The notes under the pieces: generated by a model
Seen by the model: only the letters and a program-made list of their open reading frames with translations
Told to the model about the DNA's origin: nothing
The model's database searches: none
Shown here: positions 1 to 6,014 of the stretch, one piece after another
Layout: each line of letters opens with the position of its first letter
How positions within the stretch are numbered: position 1 is the first letter of the stretch
Position numbers and translations under genes: made by a program
DNA from: an uncultured Clostridium sp.
GTDB lineage: Bacteria > Bacillota > Clostridia > UBA1212 > UBA1255
Reading direction: 5' to 3'
Assembly: GCA_900555605.1 (NCBI GenBank)
Contig: USLW01000031.1
Span: forward strand, 1-11,918
Length of the DNA stretch: 11,918 bases

Positions 1-84
1 TGGGGAATCGGTATCGGCGCTGTGATTATTATCGCCGCCGGCGTTGCGGTTTGTTTCATTTTGAAGAAAAAGCGTCATACGTGA
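1..84 (+). CDS. C-terminal membrane anchor of a surface protein (partial)
   Basis: The reading frame is open from the first base and ends in TGA at 82-84, giving 27 residues. They form one hydrophobic stretch (about residues 2-21, rich in Gly, Ile, Ala and Val) followed by the basic tail KKKRH. This is the usual end of a Gram-positive protein held by a single C-terminal transmembrane helix with its bulk outside the cell. The rest lies upstream of the window, so the catalytic or binding domains are unknown. Only 39 bases separate it from the next gene, which has a similar secreted, anchored design, so the two are probably co-transcribed. No LPxTG-type sorting motif is visible in the part seen. 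Confidence 0.6.
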   Translation, partial: WGIGIGAVIIIAAGVAVCFILKKKRHT

Positions 85-123
85 TATTTTTTACATAAGC
101 GATTATTAAAGGAGGAGAGAAAT

Positions 124-1839
124 ATGTATATTAAGAAGAATTATTTGTTTACCGCTCTTGTTTGCGTCTTGCTGGCCGTTGGCATGGCCTGCGCCTTCCC
201 GCATATGCTTCAGGCGGAGGCGGAAGAGTCGGAAAATTTAACTTATGAAACCAGTTTAACGCCGCAGGACGGAGTTTCGGACAATCTGCGTTGGACTCAG
301 GCCTATCCGATATCCGGGATTTCAGATGGAGATCCTGCTACGTTCGTACAAATTGAATACGGCGGGGAATATGACGCTGAATCCGGAAAGCTGAAAAATT
401 CATTTTATCTGGATCTGGATTTGAAAAAGGTATATGACATCAGCCGGATCGCTGTGAACTGGTATGCAACTAGCGGCCGGTGTGTCAGATATCTTGTTTC
501 CGTAAGCGTGGATGGAAAAGTCTATACGCCTGTAGCGGATCATCGTGAGAATTCTACAGAATCATCTCTTATTGAGGATGTTTTTCAGGAAACCTATGAA
601 GGACGGTATGTGCGGATTGAAATTGTAGGGAATTACCGCCAACGGGATGATTCCCGGAATGGATATTTTATCATTTCAGAGCTGGAGCTGAATGGAACGC
701 TTTCGGATCATGAGCTGAATCAATGGGGGGAGCTGACCTATACAGCTGTTGCCTCTGCACAGGAGGGAGCGGACGGCGAAGTCAGCCAGCCCCTGCTGAA
801 CAGCAACTACCCGGCTGCGCATTTACTGGACGGCGACACATCTACGCTCTATGAGATCCAGTATTCCGGTGAATTCGGGGCCAATGGGCTGTTGCTGCAT
901 CCCTTTAATCTTACGCTGGATTTGGGAGGTCTGTATGAACTAAAAGAACTGACAGTGTCCCCATATCTTGGGATCAAAGGCGTCCGATATTGTGTCTTAA
1001 TCAGTGAAGACGGCGCTGCATACCGTCAGCTATTTGATCATACAAGCCTGGATGAAATTAAAACCATCGTTGATGTCTTTGATGCCGGCAGCTGTGCCAG
1101 ATATGTACGCCTTGAGATTCACGGGAACTTTAAAAACGATGGTTCGCACAATCATTTTACGTATTTCAGTGAAATCCGGATTAACGGAAAATCCTTTTCC
1201 GCCGGAACCGAGGATGGCGACGATCCCGTAAAGCTGACCTATTCGGCGACCGCCGCTGCGCAGGAGAACGCGGATGGAATCGTAACGCAGCCCTATTTGA
1301 ACAGCCATTATCCGGCTGAACATTTGTGGGACAGCGATACATCTACGCTTTATGAAATCCAATACTCTGGAGAATATGGCGAAGATGGACTTTTAAAGCA
1401 GCCTTTCCTGCTGACATTGGACCTAAGCAGCATCTGCGATTTAGATAAGCTGATCGTATCGCCCTATCTCGGAGTGAAGGGCGTGAAATACCGTGTCTGG
1501 GTCAGTGAAAACGGAAAGGATTACACGGAATGCTTCGATCATACAGATTTACGGGAAATCAAGCAGATTACTGACCACTTTGAGGCTGATGTAAAAGCGC
1601 GCTATATCCGACTGGAAATCTGCGGAAATTTCAAGCTGGATGGCAGCAGCAATACATATACCTATTTGAGTGAAATCGAAGTTTACGGAACCGTGCTGCA
1701 GGAGGAAACGCCCCCAGACGGGACTGATGTGAATCCCACTACAATGGACTCAAGGGAGTCGGCGGTGCTTTTTATATGCTTTTTATGTATGACGCTTCTG
1801 CCGATCTGCCGAAAAAAATTTATATGCCATGAATGCTGA
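124..1839 (+). CDS. Secreted, membrane-anchored protein with three discoidin-like (F5/8 type C) repeats
   Basis: 571 residues. The N-terminus has Lys-Lys followed by a hydrophobic core (about residues 8-24), a signal peptide probably cleaved near residue 31. Three units of about 150 residues follow (roughly 39-191, 203-355 and 370-523). Each has the F5/8C-like pattern: an early Ala/Asp-rich loop with an L-D-x-D-T-S-T segment (repeats 2 and 3), L-D-L strands, and a late A-R-Y-V/I-R-L-E-I strand, ending in S-E-I/L. F5/8C domains usually bind carbohydrate; no catalytic domain is visible. The C-terminus has a hydrophobic segment (about 546-561), then RKK and a Cys-rich tail. The start is supported by AAAGGAGGAGAG at 108-119. 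The next genes, murQ and a MurK-like kinase, suggest a role in cell-wall or amino-sugar glycan capture, but this is inferred from context only. Confidence 0.8.
   Translation: MYIKKNYLFTALVCVLLAVGMACAFPHMLQAEAEESENLTYETSLTPQDGVSDNLRWTQAYPISGISDGDPATFVQIEYGGEYDAESGKLKNSFYLDLDLKKVYDISRIAVNWYATSGRCVRYLVSVSVDGKVYTPVADHRENSTESSLIEDVFQETYEGRYVRIEIVGNYRQRDDSRNGYFIISELELNGTLSDHELNQWGELTYTAVASAQEGADGEVSQPLLNSNYPAAHLLDGDTSTLYEIQYSGEFGANGLLLHPFNLTLDLGGLYELKELTVSPYLGIKGVRYCVLISEDGAAYRQLFDHTSLDEIKTIVDVFDAGSCARYVRLEIHGNFKNDGSHNHFTYFSEIRINGKSFSAGTEDGDDPVKLTYSATAAAQENADGIVTQPYLNSHYPAEHLWDSDTSTLYEIQYSGEYGEDGLLKQPFLLTLDLSSICDLDKLIVSPYLGVKGVKYRVWVSENGKDYTECFDHTDLREIKQITDHFEADVKARYIRLEICGNFKLDGSSNTYTYLSEIEVYGTVLQEETPPDGTDVNPTTMDSRESAVLFICFLCMTLLPICRKKFICHEC
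730..1692 (+). repeat. Tandem internal duplication: discoidin-like units 2 and 3
   Basis: Bases 730-1188 and 1231-1692 encode two units of about 153 residues that share long identical runs, such as DTSTLYEIQYSGE, TLDL, SPYLG and SEI, at matching positions. The DNA also matches closely in places, for example the stretch encoding DTSTLYEIQ. The first unit (residues about 39-191) is clearly more divergent. This suggests a later duplication of unit 2 or 3 than of unit 1. Confidence 0.8.
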
Positions 1840-1860
1840 AAAAGGAGATATTTATACAGT

Positions 1861-2679
1861 ATGATGATAACAGAAAGCCGTAATCCCAGGACTATGCATA
1901 TTGATACGTTGTCTACCTATGAAATGCTACGGTTGATCAATGAAGAGGATCAAACGGTCCCTTTAGCGGTGGAAAAGCAGCTTCATCAGATCTCAAGAGC
2001 AGTAGAGGTGATTGCAGAGGCTTTTATACAGGGAGGCAGGCTGATTTATATTGGTGCCGGCACGTCCGGCCGTTTGGGGGTACTCGATGCAGTGGAATGT
2101 CCGCCGACATACGGAGTGGAACCGAATAATGTGGTCGCGTTGCTGGCAGGGGGACAGGAAGCAATGTTCTGCGCCAAAGAGCAGTGTGAGGACGATTTTG
2201 AACAGGGCCGGCGGGAACTGCGGGCCCTCGGCGTCTGCTGCAGGGATGTGGTGGTAGGACTGTCTGCTTCTGGCAGCGCCTGTTACGTCTTAGGCGCGCT
2301 TTCCGAAGCAGAGAAACAGGGCGCGGTTACTGTCGGTTTTTCCTGCAATCCCGGGAGCGCGTTGGAAAAAAGCTGCCGCCTCCCCATTACTGTCGCCACC
2401 GGTCCGGAGGTCATTACAGGTTCCACCCGTATGAAGGCGGGCACCGCAGAAAAATTAGTATTGAATATGCTGACGACAGGTGCTATGATCCGGACTGGTA
2501 AGGTATATGAAAATCTGATGATCAATCTGCGGCCCAAGAATAATAAATTAAAACTGCGGGCAGTCTCTATCGTGACTCAGATTCTCGGATGCCGGGAAGA
2601 TTCTGCAGAGGAAATGCTGTCGCGGCACCATTGGGATGTACGGAAGACCTTGGAGGCAGTTTCCGGGCAGGTAAAATAG
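1861..2679 (+). CDS. murQ: N-acetylmuramic acid 6-phosphate etherase (shortened C-terminus)
   Basis: A cytosolic SIS-fold lyase that removes D-lactate from MurNAc-6-phosphate to give GlcNAc-6-phosphate in cell-wall sugar recycling. The sequence shows the MurQ hallmarks: GGRLIYIGAGTSGRLG (58-73), the ECPPTYGV motif (79-86) with Glu79 matching catalytic Glu83 of E. coli MurQ, Glu110 matching E. coli Glu114, SCNPGSALE, and TGSTRMKAGTAEKLVLNML. At 272 residues it is short for the family (about 300). Against E. coli MurQ from memory, about 26 residues are missing near the C-terminus, where the family usually has two similar small helical (UBA-like) units and only one remains here. AAAGGAG at 1841-1847 lies 13 bases before ATG 1861; a second ATG follows at 1864. 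It sits 21 bases after the discoidin protein gene and 5 bases before the kinase. Confidence 0.95.
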   Translation: MMITESRNPRTMHIDTLSTYEMLRLINEEDQTVPLAVEKQLHQISRAVEVIAEAFIQGGRLIYIGAGTSGRLGVLDAVECPPTYGVEPNNVVALLAGGQEAMFCAKEQCEDDFEQGRRELRALGVCCRDVVVGLSASGSACYVLGALSEAEKQGAVTVGFSCNPGSALEKSCRLPITVATGPEVITGSTRMKAGTAEKLVLNMLTTGAMIRTGKVYENLMINLRPKNNKLKLRAVSIVTQILGCREDSAEEMLSRHHWDVRKTLEAVSGQVK

Positions 2680-2684
2680 AACTG

Positions 2685-3653
2685 GTGATTATATTGGAAG
2701 CATATTTGCTTGGAATTGATGGAGGGGGAAGTAAAACCGAAGCGGTATTATGCCGGACAGACGGCTGCTGTATTGCGCGCAGCCGTCTGCCCGGTTGCAA
2801 CCCCAATGATATGGGATTTTCAGCAGCCGCAGAAACGATTCTCACAGCTGCCCGGCGTACCGCCGGCATACATTCCGGGGCAGTCCGCAGTGTATGTGCG
2901 GGTATTGGCGGTATTTCTGCCGGAAATCGTATTGTCGAGCTGTGTAAGCACCTGTCCGGGATATTTCCGCAGGCATATATTTCTGTGCGAAGCGATGCGG
3001 AGATCGCGCTGTCAAACGGACTGCCGGCGAAAGACGGATGCCTGCTTTTAGCCGGCACTGGTGTCATCGGTCTTGTCAGACGCGGCAAAGCGCGAAAACG
3101 TTTCGGCGGGTTTGGATTTTACCTTGATCATGGTGGAAGCGGGTATGATTTTGGCCGGGACGTATTCTATGCGGTGCTATGTGCGGCGGAAGGCCGTGGC
3201 CCAGAAACCATCTTGACCGCTATGGTGGAGACGCAGACAGGCTGCCGCGCAGCGGAAGCTCTTGACGAGGTCTACCGCTTGGGCCGGCCTTATCTTGCTT
3301 CATTTGCACCTTTAGCCTTTGCAGCGGCAACAGAGCAGGATCCGGTAGCATGCGATATTATCCGGCGCAACGGCGCAGAATTGGGAAGCATCTTATCCGC
3401 CATGATGTCGGAATATGAAACGATCCCTTGTCCCGTGGTGCTTTCGGGCGGGATCTTTCAGCATTTTACGTTGCTGGAGCCATATCTTTATTCTCCTACC
3501 GTTCCAAAGGATTGTGTTATATTTCTCCGACCGGAAACTCCGCCCGTATACGGTGCAGCAGCAGAAGCAGCAGAGATGTTTTATGCGGAGGATCGGAATG
3601 CGGCCCCGGACTTCCGCGCAAAATTCCTGGAAAGCTACCGTACATTGCTGTGA
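2685..3653 (+). CDS. murK: BadF/BadG-family amino sugar kinase, probable MurNAc/GlcNAc kinase (MurK-like)
   Basis: Probably an ATP-dependent kinase of GlcNAc and/or MurNAc. Such an enzyme (MurK) is described in Clostridium acetobutylicum and makes the substrate of MurQ. Numbered from GTG 2685 (322 residues), the ASKHA features are: phosphate-1 loop DGGGSKT (12-18), Asp104 in a V-x-S-D-A-E context as likely catalytic base, phosphate-2 loop LAGTGVIG (122-129), the family motif GSGYDFG (151-157), and adenosine motif VVLSGGIF (251-258). No ATG lies at a sensible place. An ATG at 2589 is inside murQ and would add 32 residues unlike the family. GTG 2685 (or TTG 2694) puts the first strand at the right distance from DGGGSKT. 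The ribosome binding site is weak, so translation may couple to murQ. MurNAc versus GlcNAc specificity is inferred from murQ adjacency. Confidence 0.85.
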   Translation: MIILEAYLLGIDGGGSKTEAVLCRTDGCCIARSRLPGCNPNDMGFSAAAETILTAARRTAGIHSGAVRSVCAGIGGISAGNRIVELCKHLSGIFPQAYISVRSDAEIALSNGLPAKDGCLLLAGTGVIGLVRRGKARKRFGGFGFYLDHGGSGYDFGRDVFYAVLCAAEGRGPETILTAMVETQTGCRAAEALDEVYRLGRPYLASFAPLAFAAATEQDPVACDIIRRNGAELGSILSAMMSEYETIPCPVVLSGGIFQHFTLLEPYLYSPTVPKDCVIFLRPETPPVYGAAAEAAEMFYAEDRNAAPDFRAKFLESYRTLL

Positions 3654-3677
3654 CATACGGCGCCGTGTGTTTTATTT
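3654..3677 (+). terminator. Intrinsic terminator after the murQ-kinase operon
   Basis: Directly after the kinase stop codon, CATACG pairs with CGTGTG (one G-T pair) around a GCGC loop, followed by TTTTATTT. The position at the end of the operon and the U-rich tail support Rho-independent termination. Confidence 0.65.
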
Positions 3678-4250
3678 CTGAAATATAAACAAATCATAAT
3701 CCGCGGCCACATAGGAAAACGGATAATCTTCTGAAAGAAGCGTTACGATATAGCATTTTTGCCCTGCCTGGAGCTCATGTGTGTGCAATCGTCTGCAGCG
3801 TATATTTCAAAATAATCAAGATCATACGAACTGGACAGGCTTGCTATCACGGTAGTTCCGTTCTGCGTAATCTTTTGGGCTTCAGCAGGCAAATTGTTTC
3901 ATTCCTTCTCCCCTTCGATGATGTCATGGTAAAATTGTAAGAAAAACAGTTTCGTCATAAAATTCTGCCATTGTCATAGCGTTTGTGGTTTCCACTGCCT
4001 GCAGCTCCGTGATATTTACTGCAAAATTCAGATTCTGACCGGAGGCAAGCGACATTGTATTGCTGCCAATCACCTCGCCGTATATATTAATCAGAGGTCC
4101 GCCGCTGTTGCCGGAAGAAATTGCGGCCGTAATTTGGATACAATCTACGTCATCCACAATTCGAGAGGCAGTCGACACCAGGCCGTCGCTGAGCGTACCG
4201 GTCAATCCCTTTGAACTGCCGACTGCATAAACCGTTTCGCCTGTTATGAC
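3672..4250 (-). pseudogene. Decayed trypsin-like (HtrA/DegP-like) serine protease with C-terminal beta domain
   Basis: On the - strand, bases 4241 to about 3947 encode the second half of an HtrA-like protease barrel: GETVYAVGSS, then I-x-I-T-A-A-I-S-S-G-N-S-G-G-P (nucleophile Ser codon at 4106-4104), GEVIGSNT and LNFAVNI. The half carrying the catalytic His and Asp is absent, so the gene is dead. The frame continues if three lesions are undone: a T-run slip at about 3946-3942, a TGA at 3901-3899, and a two-base CA expansion at 3785-3778. The recovered tail is a linker (FYHDIIEGE) and about 75 residues with strands such as TTVIASLSSSYDLDYFEIYAA, HELQAGQKCYIVTLL and YDLFIFQK. It ends in TAA at 3674-3672 and resembles a bacterial pre-peptidase C-terminal (PPC) type domain. 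Residues upstream of GET match nothing I recognise. Confidence 0.75.
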
Positions 4251-4323
4251 ACCGCGGCGTTTATGGTTTGGAAAATTTTGTTTACGCGGTTTATTATATG
4301 CAATCAGAGCCTGAAAGGCAAAT

Positions 4324-4629
4324 TTATGATTCCGAAACGTGCAGCGCAATACTCTCAATTGTCGATAATTGATCGCTGTCATCGTACAGCAGCCAAGAAA
4401 CGGATACGTTCAAAATCTCCGCAATTGCAATCAGTTCTATGTCGGAGACAGGTCGGTTGGCTTTTTCAATTCTGCAGATATGCAATCGGTCGAGCATAAT
4501 TCCTCGTGCCTGCAGCTGTGCGGCCAGATCAATTTGGGTCATCTTGTTTTTTGAGGGACCTTTGCCGGTCCTGGCCAGTCGGATTCGCTGTCCGCAAATA
4601 TTTTTCTTTCCGGCAGGCAATCCTTTCAT
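4324..4629 (-). CDS. XRE-family helix-turn-helix transcriptional regulator
   Basis: 101 residues, - strand. A basic N-terminus (Gly-Gln-Arg-Ile-Arg-Leu-Ala-Arg) leads into a Cro/C1-type HTH: MTQIDLAAQLQARG (about 30-43), recognition region D-R-L-H-I-C-R-I-E-K-A-N-R, then SDIELIAIAEILNVSVSWLLYD (62-83). This is the common pattern of chromosomal XRE regulators, where Ile-Glu-Lys ends the recognition helix. The start is firm: AGGAGG on the - strand (4645-4640) is 10 bases before ATG. No sensor or dimerisation domain is present beyond a short acidic tail. The gene is divergent from a 71-residue protein, with a 200-base shared intergenic region carrying a possible operator. Downstream on the same strand lies the protease pseudogene, whose apparent ATG (4382) falls inside this gene and is not a real start. 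Confidence 0.85.
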   Translation of the reverse strand: MKGLPAGKKNICGQRIRLARTGKGPSKNKMTQIDLAAQLQARGIMLDRLHICRIEKANRPVSDIELIAIAEILNVSVSWLLYDDSDQLSTIESIALHVSES

Positions 4630-4681
4630 ATCGCTCCAACCTCCTTAATTTTTAATATCCATAATTTAACATCTAACGGCG

Positions 4682-4704
4682 AATATATGGTTCGCAATAT
4701 GAAC
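4682..4704 (-). promoter_or_regulatory. Possible autoregulated promoter/operator of the XRE gene
   Basis: The 15-base element GTTCGCAATATGAAC (4690-4704) has inverted arms GTTC and GAAC with a 7-base centre. Read on the - strand it lies just upstream of TATATT (4687-4682), a plausible -10 box about 50 bases before the regulator's ATG. An operator overlapping its own promoter is typical of XRE regulators. The arms are only 4 bp, so chance is possible. Confidence 0.3.
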
Positions 4705-4831
4705 TTTTTTAAATTTTCAGAGTAACCTGAAACAGGGCGCTGCTTAACAATTGAAATCACCTGAAGAACCGTATATTTCTCAAGATCCGCGATACAATAA
4801 CCATAGCCTGGTCAATAAAAGGAGTGGTGGT

Positions 4832-5047
4832 ATGAATAAAAATAACACAAATAAAAAGAAAAAGGGGCAGGATAAAATGCTTTGTGAGGATGCATATTTT
4901 CGAAATCCGGTTGCTTCGGCTACAGATTGCACGGGGATTACACAGCGTATCCCGGAATATGAATCAGAAGCGGAATCCTATTCTGACATTTATGATGTTC
5001 CCGTTACCTCGCTGGACGGCGGAGAAGCAGATGCGGATATTCGTTGA
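4832..5047 (+). CDS. Small charged protein of unknown function (71 aa)
   Basis: I do not recognise a named family. The start at ATG 4832 is set by AAAAGGAG at 4817-4824, 7 bases upstream. An in-frame TTG at 4751 is open but lacks a ribosome binding site and adds 27 residues that look fortuitous. The 71 residues divide in two: a very basic Asn/Lys-rich head (residues 1-15, MNKNNTNKKKKGQDK) and an acidic body with NPVASATDCTG, then PEYESEAESYSDIYDVPVT and an acidic end. There is no membrane segment and no signal peptide; two Cys are present. The ordered NPVAS-T-x-C-T-G and Y-S-D-I-Y-D-V-P-V-T segments look like conserved motifs rather than random coding. It is divergent from the XRE regulator and precedes a terminator at 5227-5275. 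Confidence 0.6.
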   Translation: MNKNNTNKKKKGQDKMLCEDAYFRNPVASATDCTGITQRIPEYESEAESYSDIYDVPVTSLDGGEADADIR

Positions 5048-5226
5048 AAGAGCTTAACGGATCTCTAAATATATTCTGTAAAATATAAAATGATGTACCG
5101 GCAATCAATCAGGCGGCCTGCCGATAAAAACGCAATAAAAGCACCGGAGGCGCTTAGATGCGATTATGACAGTGGGACGGGATTTTATTATTTCATAGGC
5201 GGTATTACTTGTGTGATGCAGCGAAC

Positions 5227-5275
5227 AACAGCTCGAAAACCGTTGAGAAGCAATCGGATTTCGGGCTGTTTTTTT
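5227..5275 (+). terminator. Strong intrinsic terminator
   Basis: AACAGCTCGAAAACCG (5227-5242) pairs with CGGATTTCGGGCTGTT (5255-5270), 14 of 16 positions complementary, around a 12-base loop, and five further T follow (5271-5275). It most likely ends the transcript of the 71-residue protein about 180 bases upstream. Confidence 0.85.
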
Positions 5276-5310
5276 GCCGCGGAAAATTTTGTAAGATCTA
5301 TAAAAGCGCT

Positions 5311-5339
5311 TTATTCTTAATATGATTTTGTGATATAAT
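5311..5339 (+). promoter_or_regulatory. Extended -10 promoter of the LURP-one gene run
   Basis: TGATATAAT at 5331-5339 is a perfect TATAAT with the TGn extension. The -35 region at about 5311-5316 (TTATTC) is poor, as is common for extended -10 promoters. A start near 5346 would give a leader of about 180 bases. It lies just after the terminator at 5227-5275, fitting the boundary between two transcription units. Confidence 0.6.
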
Positions 5340-5527
5340 CATATTGTACGGCTTATCGAATATTATTTTAAATAGTATATTTATGGTGGCAATATATGCT
5401 TATGCCGTCATAATTGTTTCGGATGAACCGCGCGGCAACGAAGTCATATCTGTGTTTTTCGGTGCGCGAATATTGGAGGTTATGCACTTTTTCAATTAAA
5501 AAAGCAGATGAGATAAGGGGTAATTTT

Positions 5528-6001
5528 ATGAAGCTGCTATTTAAGCAAAGACTCTTTTCGTGGTTTGACAGCTATGATATTTATAACGAAACAGGGAAGA
5601 TCGTATATACGGTAAAGGGCGCGCTTGCTTGGGGTCATTTGCTTCGGATTTATGACGCGCAAGGCAATGAGGTAGGGGTGGTAAAGGAAAAAGTGCTGAC
5701 CTGGCTTCCGAAGTTTGAAATGTACTTGGGAAACCGCTATATTGGTTGTATATGCAAAGAATTCACCTTCTTTAAAGCCAAGTTCCATATTGACTGCAAC
5801 GGCTGGAGCGTGGACGGTGATTTTTTTGAATGGGATTACAGCATCACAGCCCCGTCGGGGCAGCAGATTGCCTCTGTTTCAAAAGAGCTTTGGAATTGGA
5901 CGGACACCTATGTTATTCATGTCTGTAATCCGCGGGACGCTGTTTGCGTGCTGATGCTTGTGCTTGCAATTGATGCTGAAAAATGTTCGAGAAACGATTA
6001 G
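5528..6001 (+). CDS. LURP-one-related (tubby-C-like fold) family protein
   Basis: 157 residues from ATG 5528, with AAGGGG at 5515-5520 spaced 7 bases. The open frame extends upstream to 5414 but without a ribosome binding site. The sequence is full-length for the small bacterial LURP-one/YxjI type (about 155-160). It has an opening KLLFKQRLFSWFDSYDIYNE, aromatic beta-strand pairs, GHLLRIYD (36-43), LPKFEMYLGNRYIG (60-73), EFTFFK, WSVDGDFFEWDY (93-104), KELWNWTDTYVI (119-130) and the ending AIDAEKCSR. The fold is a 12-strand barrel related to Tubby and scramblase C-domains. The biochemical role in bacteria is not established; lipid or membrane association is only suggested by fold relatives. 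No signal peptide. It is the first gene of the run behind the extended -10 promoter, 13 bases before the GNAT gene. Confidence 0.85.
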   Translation: MKLLFKQRLFSWFDSYDIYNETGKIVYTVKGALAWGHLLRIYDAQGNEVGVVKEKVLTWLPKFEMYLGNRYIGCICKEFTFFKAKFHIDCNGWSVDGDFFEWDYSITAPSGQQIASVSKELWNWTDTYVIHVCNPRDAVCVLMLVLAIDAEKCSRND

Positions 6002-6014
6002 TCGGGAGACCGCA

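Larger units (their letters stand above)
5048..5527. other. 480-base intergenic region with terminator and promoter
   Basis: No convincing gene lies here. Contents from left to right: an imperfect hairpin CGGCA...TGCCG (5099-5123); a GGAGG (5146-5150) followed after 7 bases by the mini-ORF ATG CGA TTA TGA, which overlaps a second ATG opening a 10-codon frame (5166-5198); a strong + strand terminator (5227-5275); an extended -10 promoter (5331-5339); and about 180 bases of leader before the LURP-one gene. The leader has no riboswitch or T-box consensus that I recognise. Confidence 0.6.

Noticed and set aside
2589..2684. Upstream extension of the MurK-like kinase to an ATG inside murQ
   Set aside because: It would overlap 91 bases of murQ and add residues with no family resemblance. 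GTG 2685 places the nucleotide loop at the normal distance from the N-terminus.
2567..3088. Long open frame on the - strand opposite murQ and the kinase
   Set aside because: Arg/Pro/Ser-rich composition typical of an antisense shadow, no ribosome binding site, and two well-supported genes on the other strand.
3924..4382. Reading the protease remnant as an intact 152-residue gene from ATG 4382
   Set aside because: The ATG lies inside the XRE gene, there is no ribosome binding site, the first 44 residues do not resemble the protease family, and catalytic His and Asp are missing.
4751..4779. TTGAAA with TATATT as a promoter for the 71-residue gene
   Set aside because: The 15-base spacer is too short and other AT-rich pairs in the region score as well by eye; not reliable enough to list.
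5099..5123. CGGCA...TGCCG hairpin as a terminator
   Set aside because: No T tract follows, and a much stronger terminator lies 100 bases downstream.
5090..5320. 76-codon open frame in the intergenic region
   Set aside because: No ribosome binding site, it runs through the terminator stem at 5227-5275, and it shows no motif.
3654..5527. Mobile element or integration site around the pseudogene and XRE gene
   Set aside because: No transposase, integrase, terminal inverted repeats, target duplication or tRNA end was found. A lone XRE regulator is not evidence of a phage.
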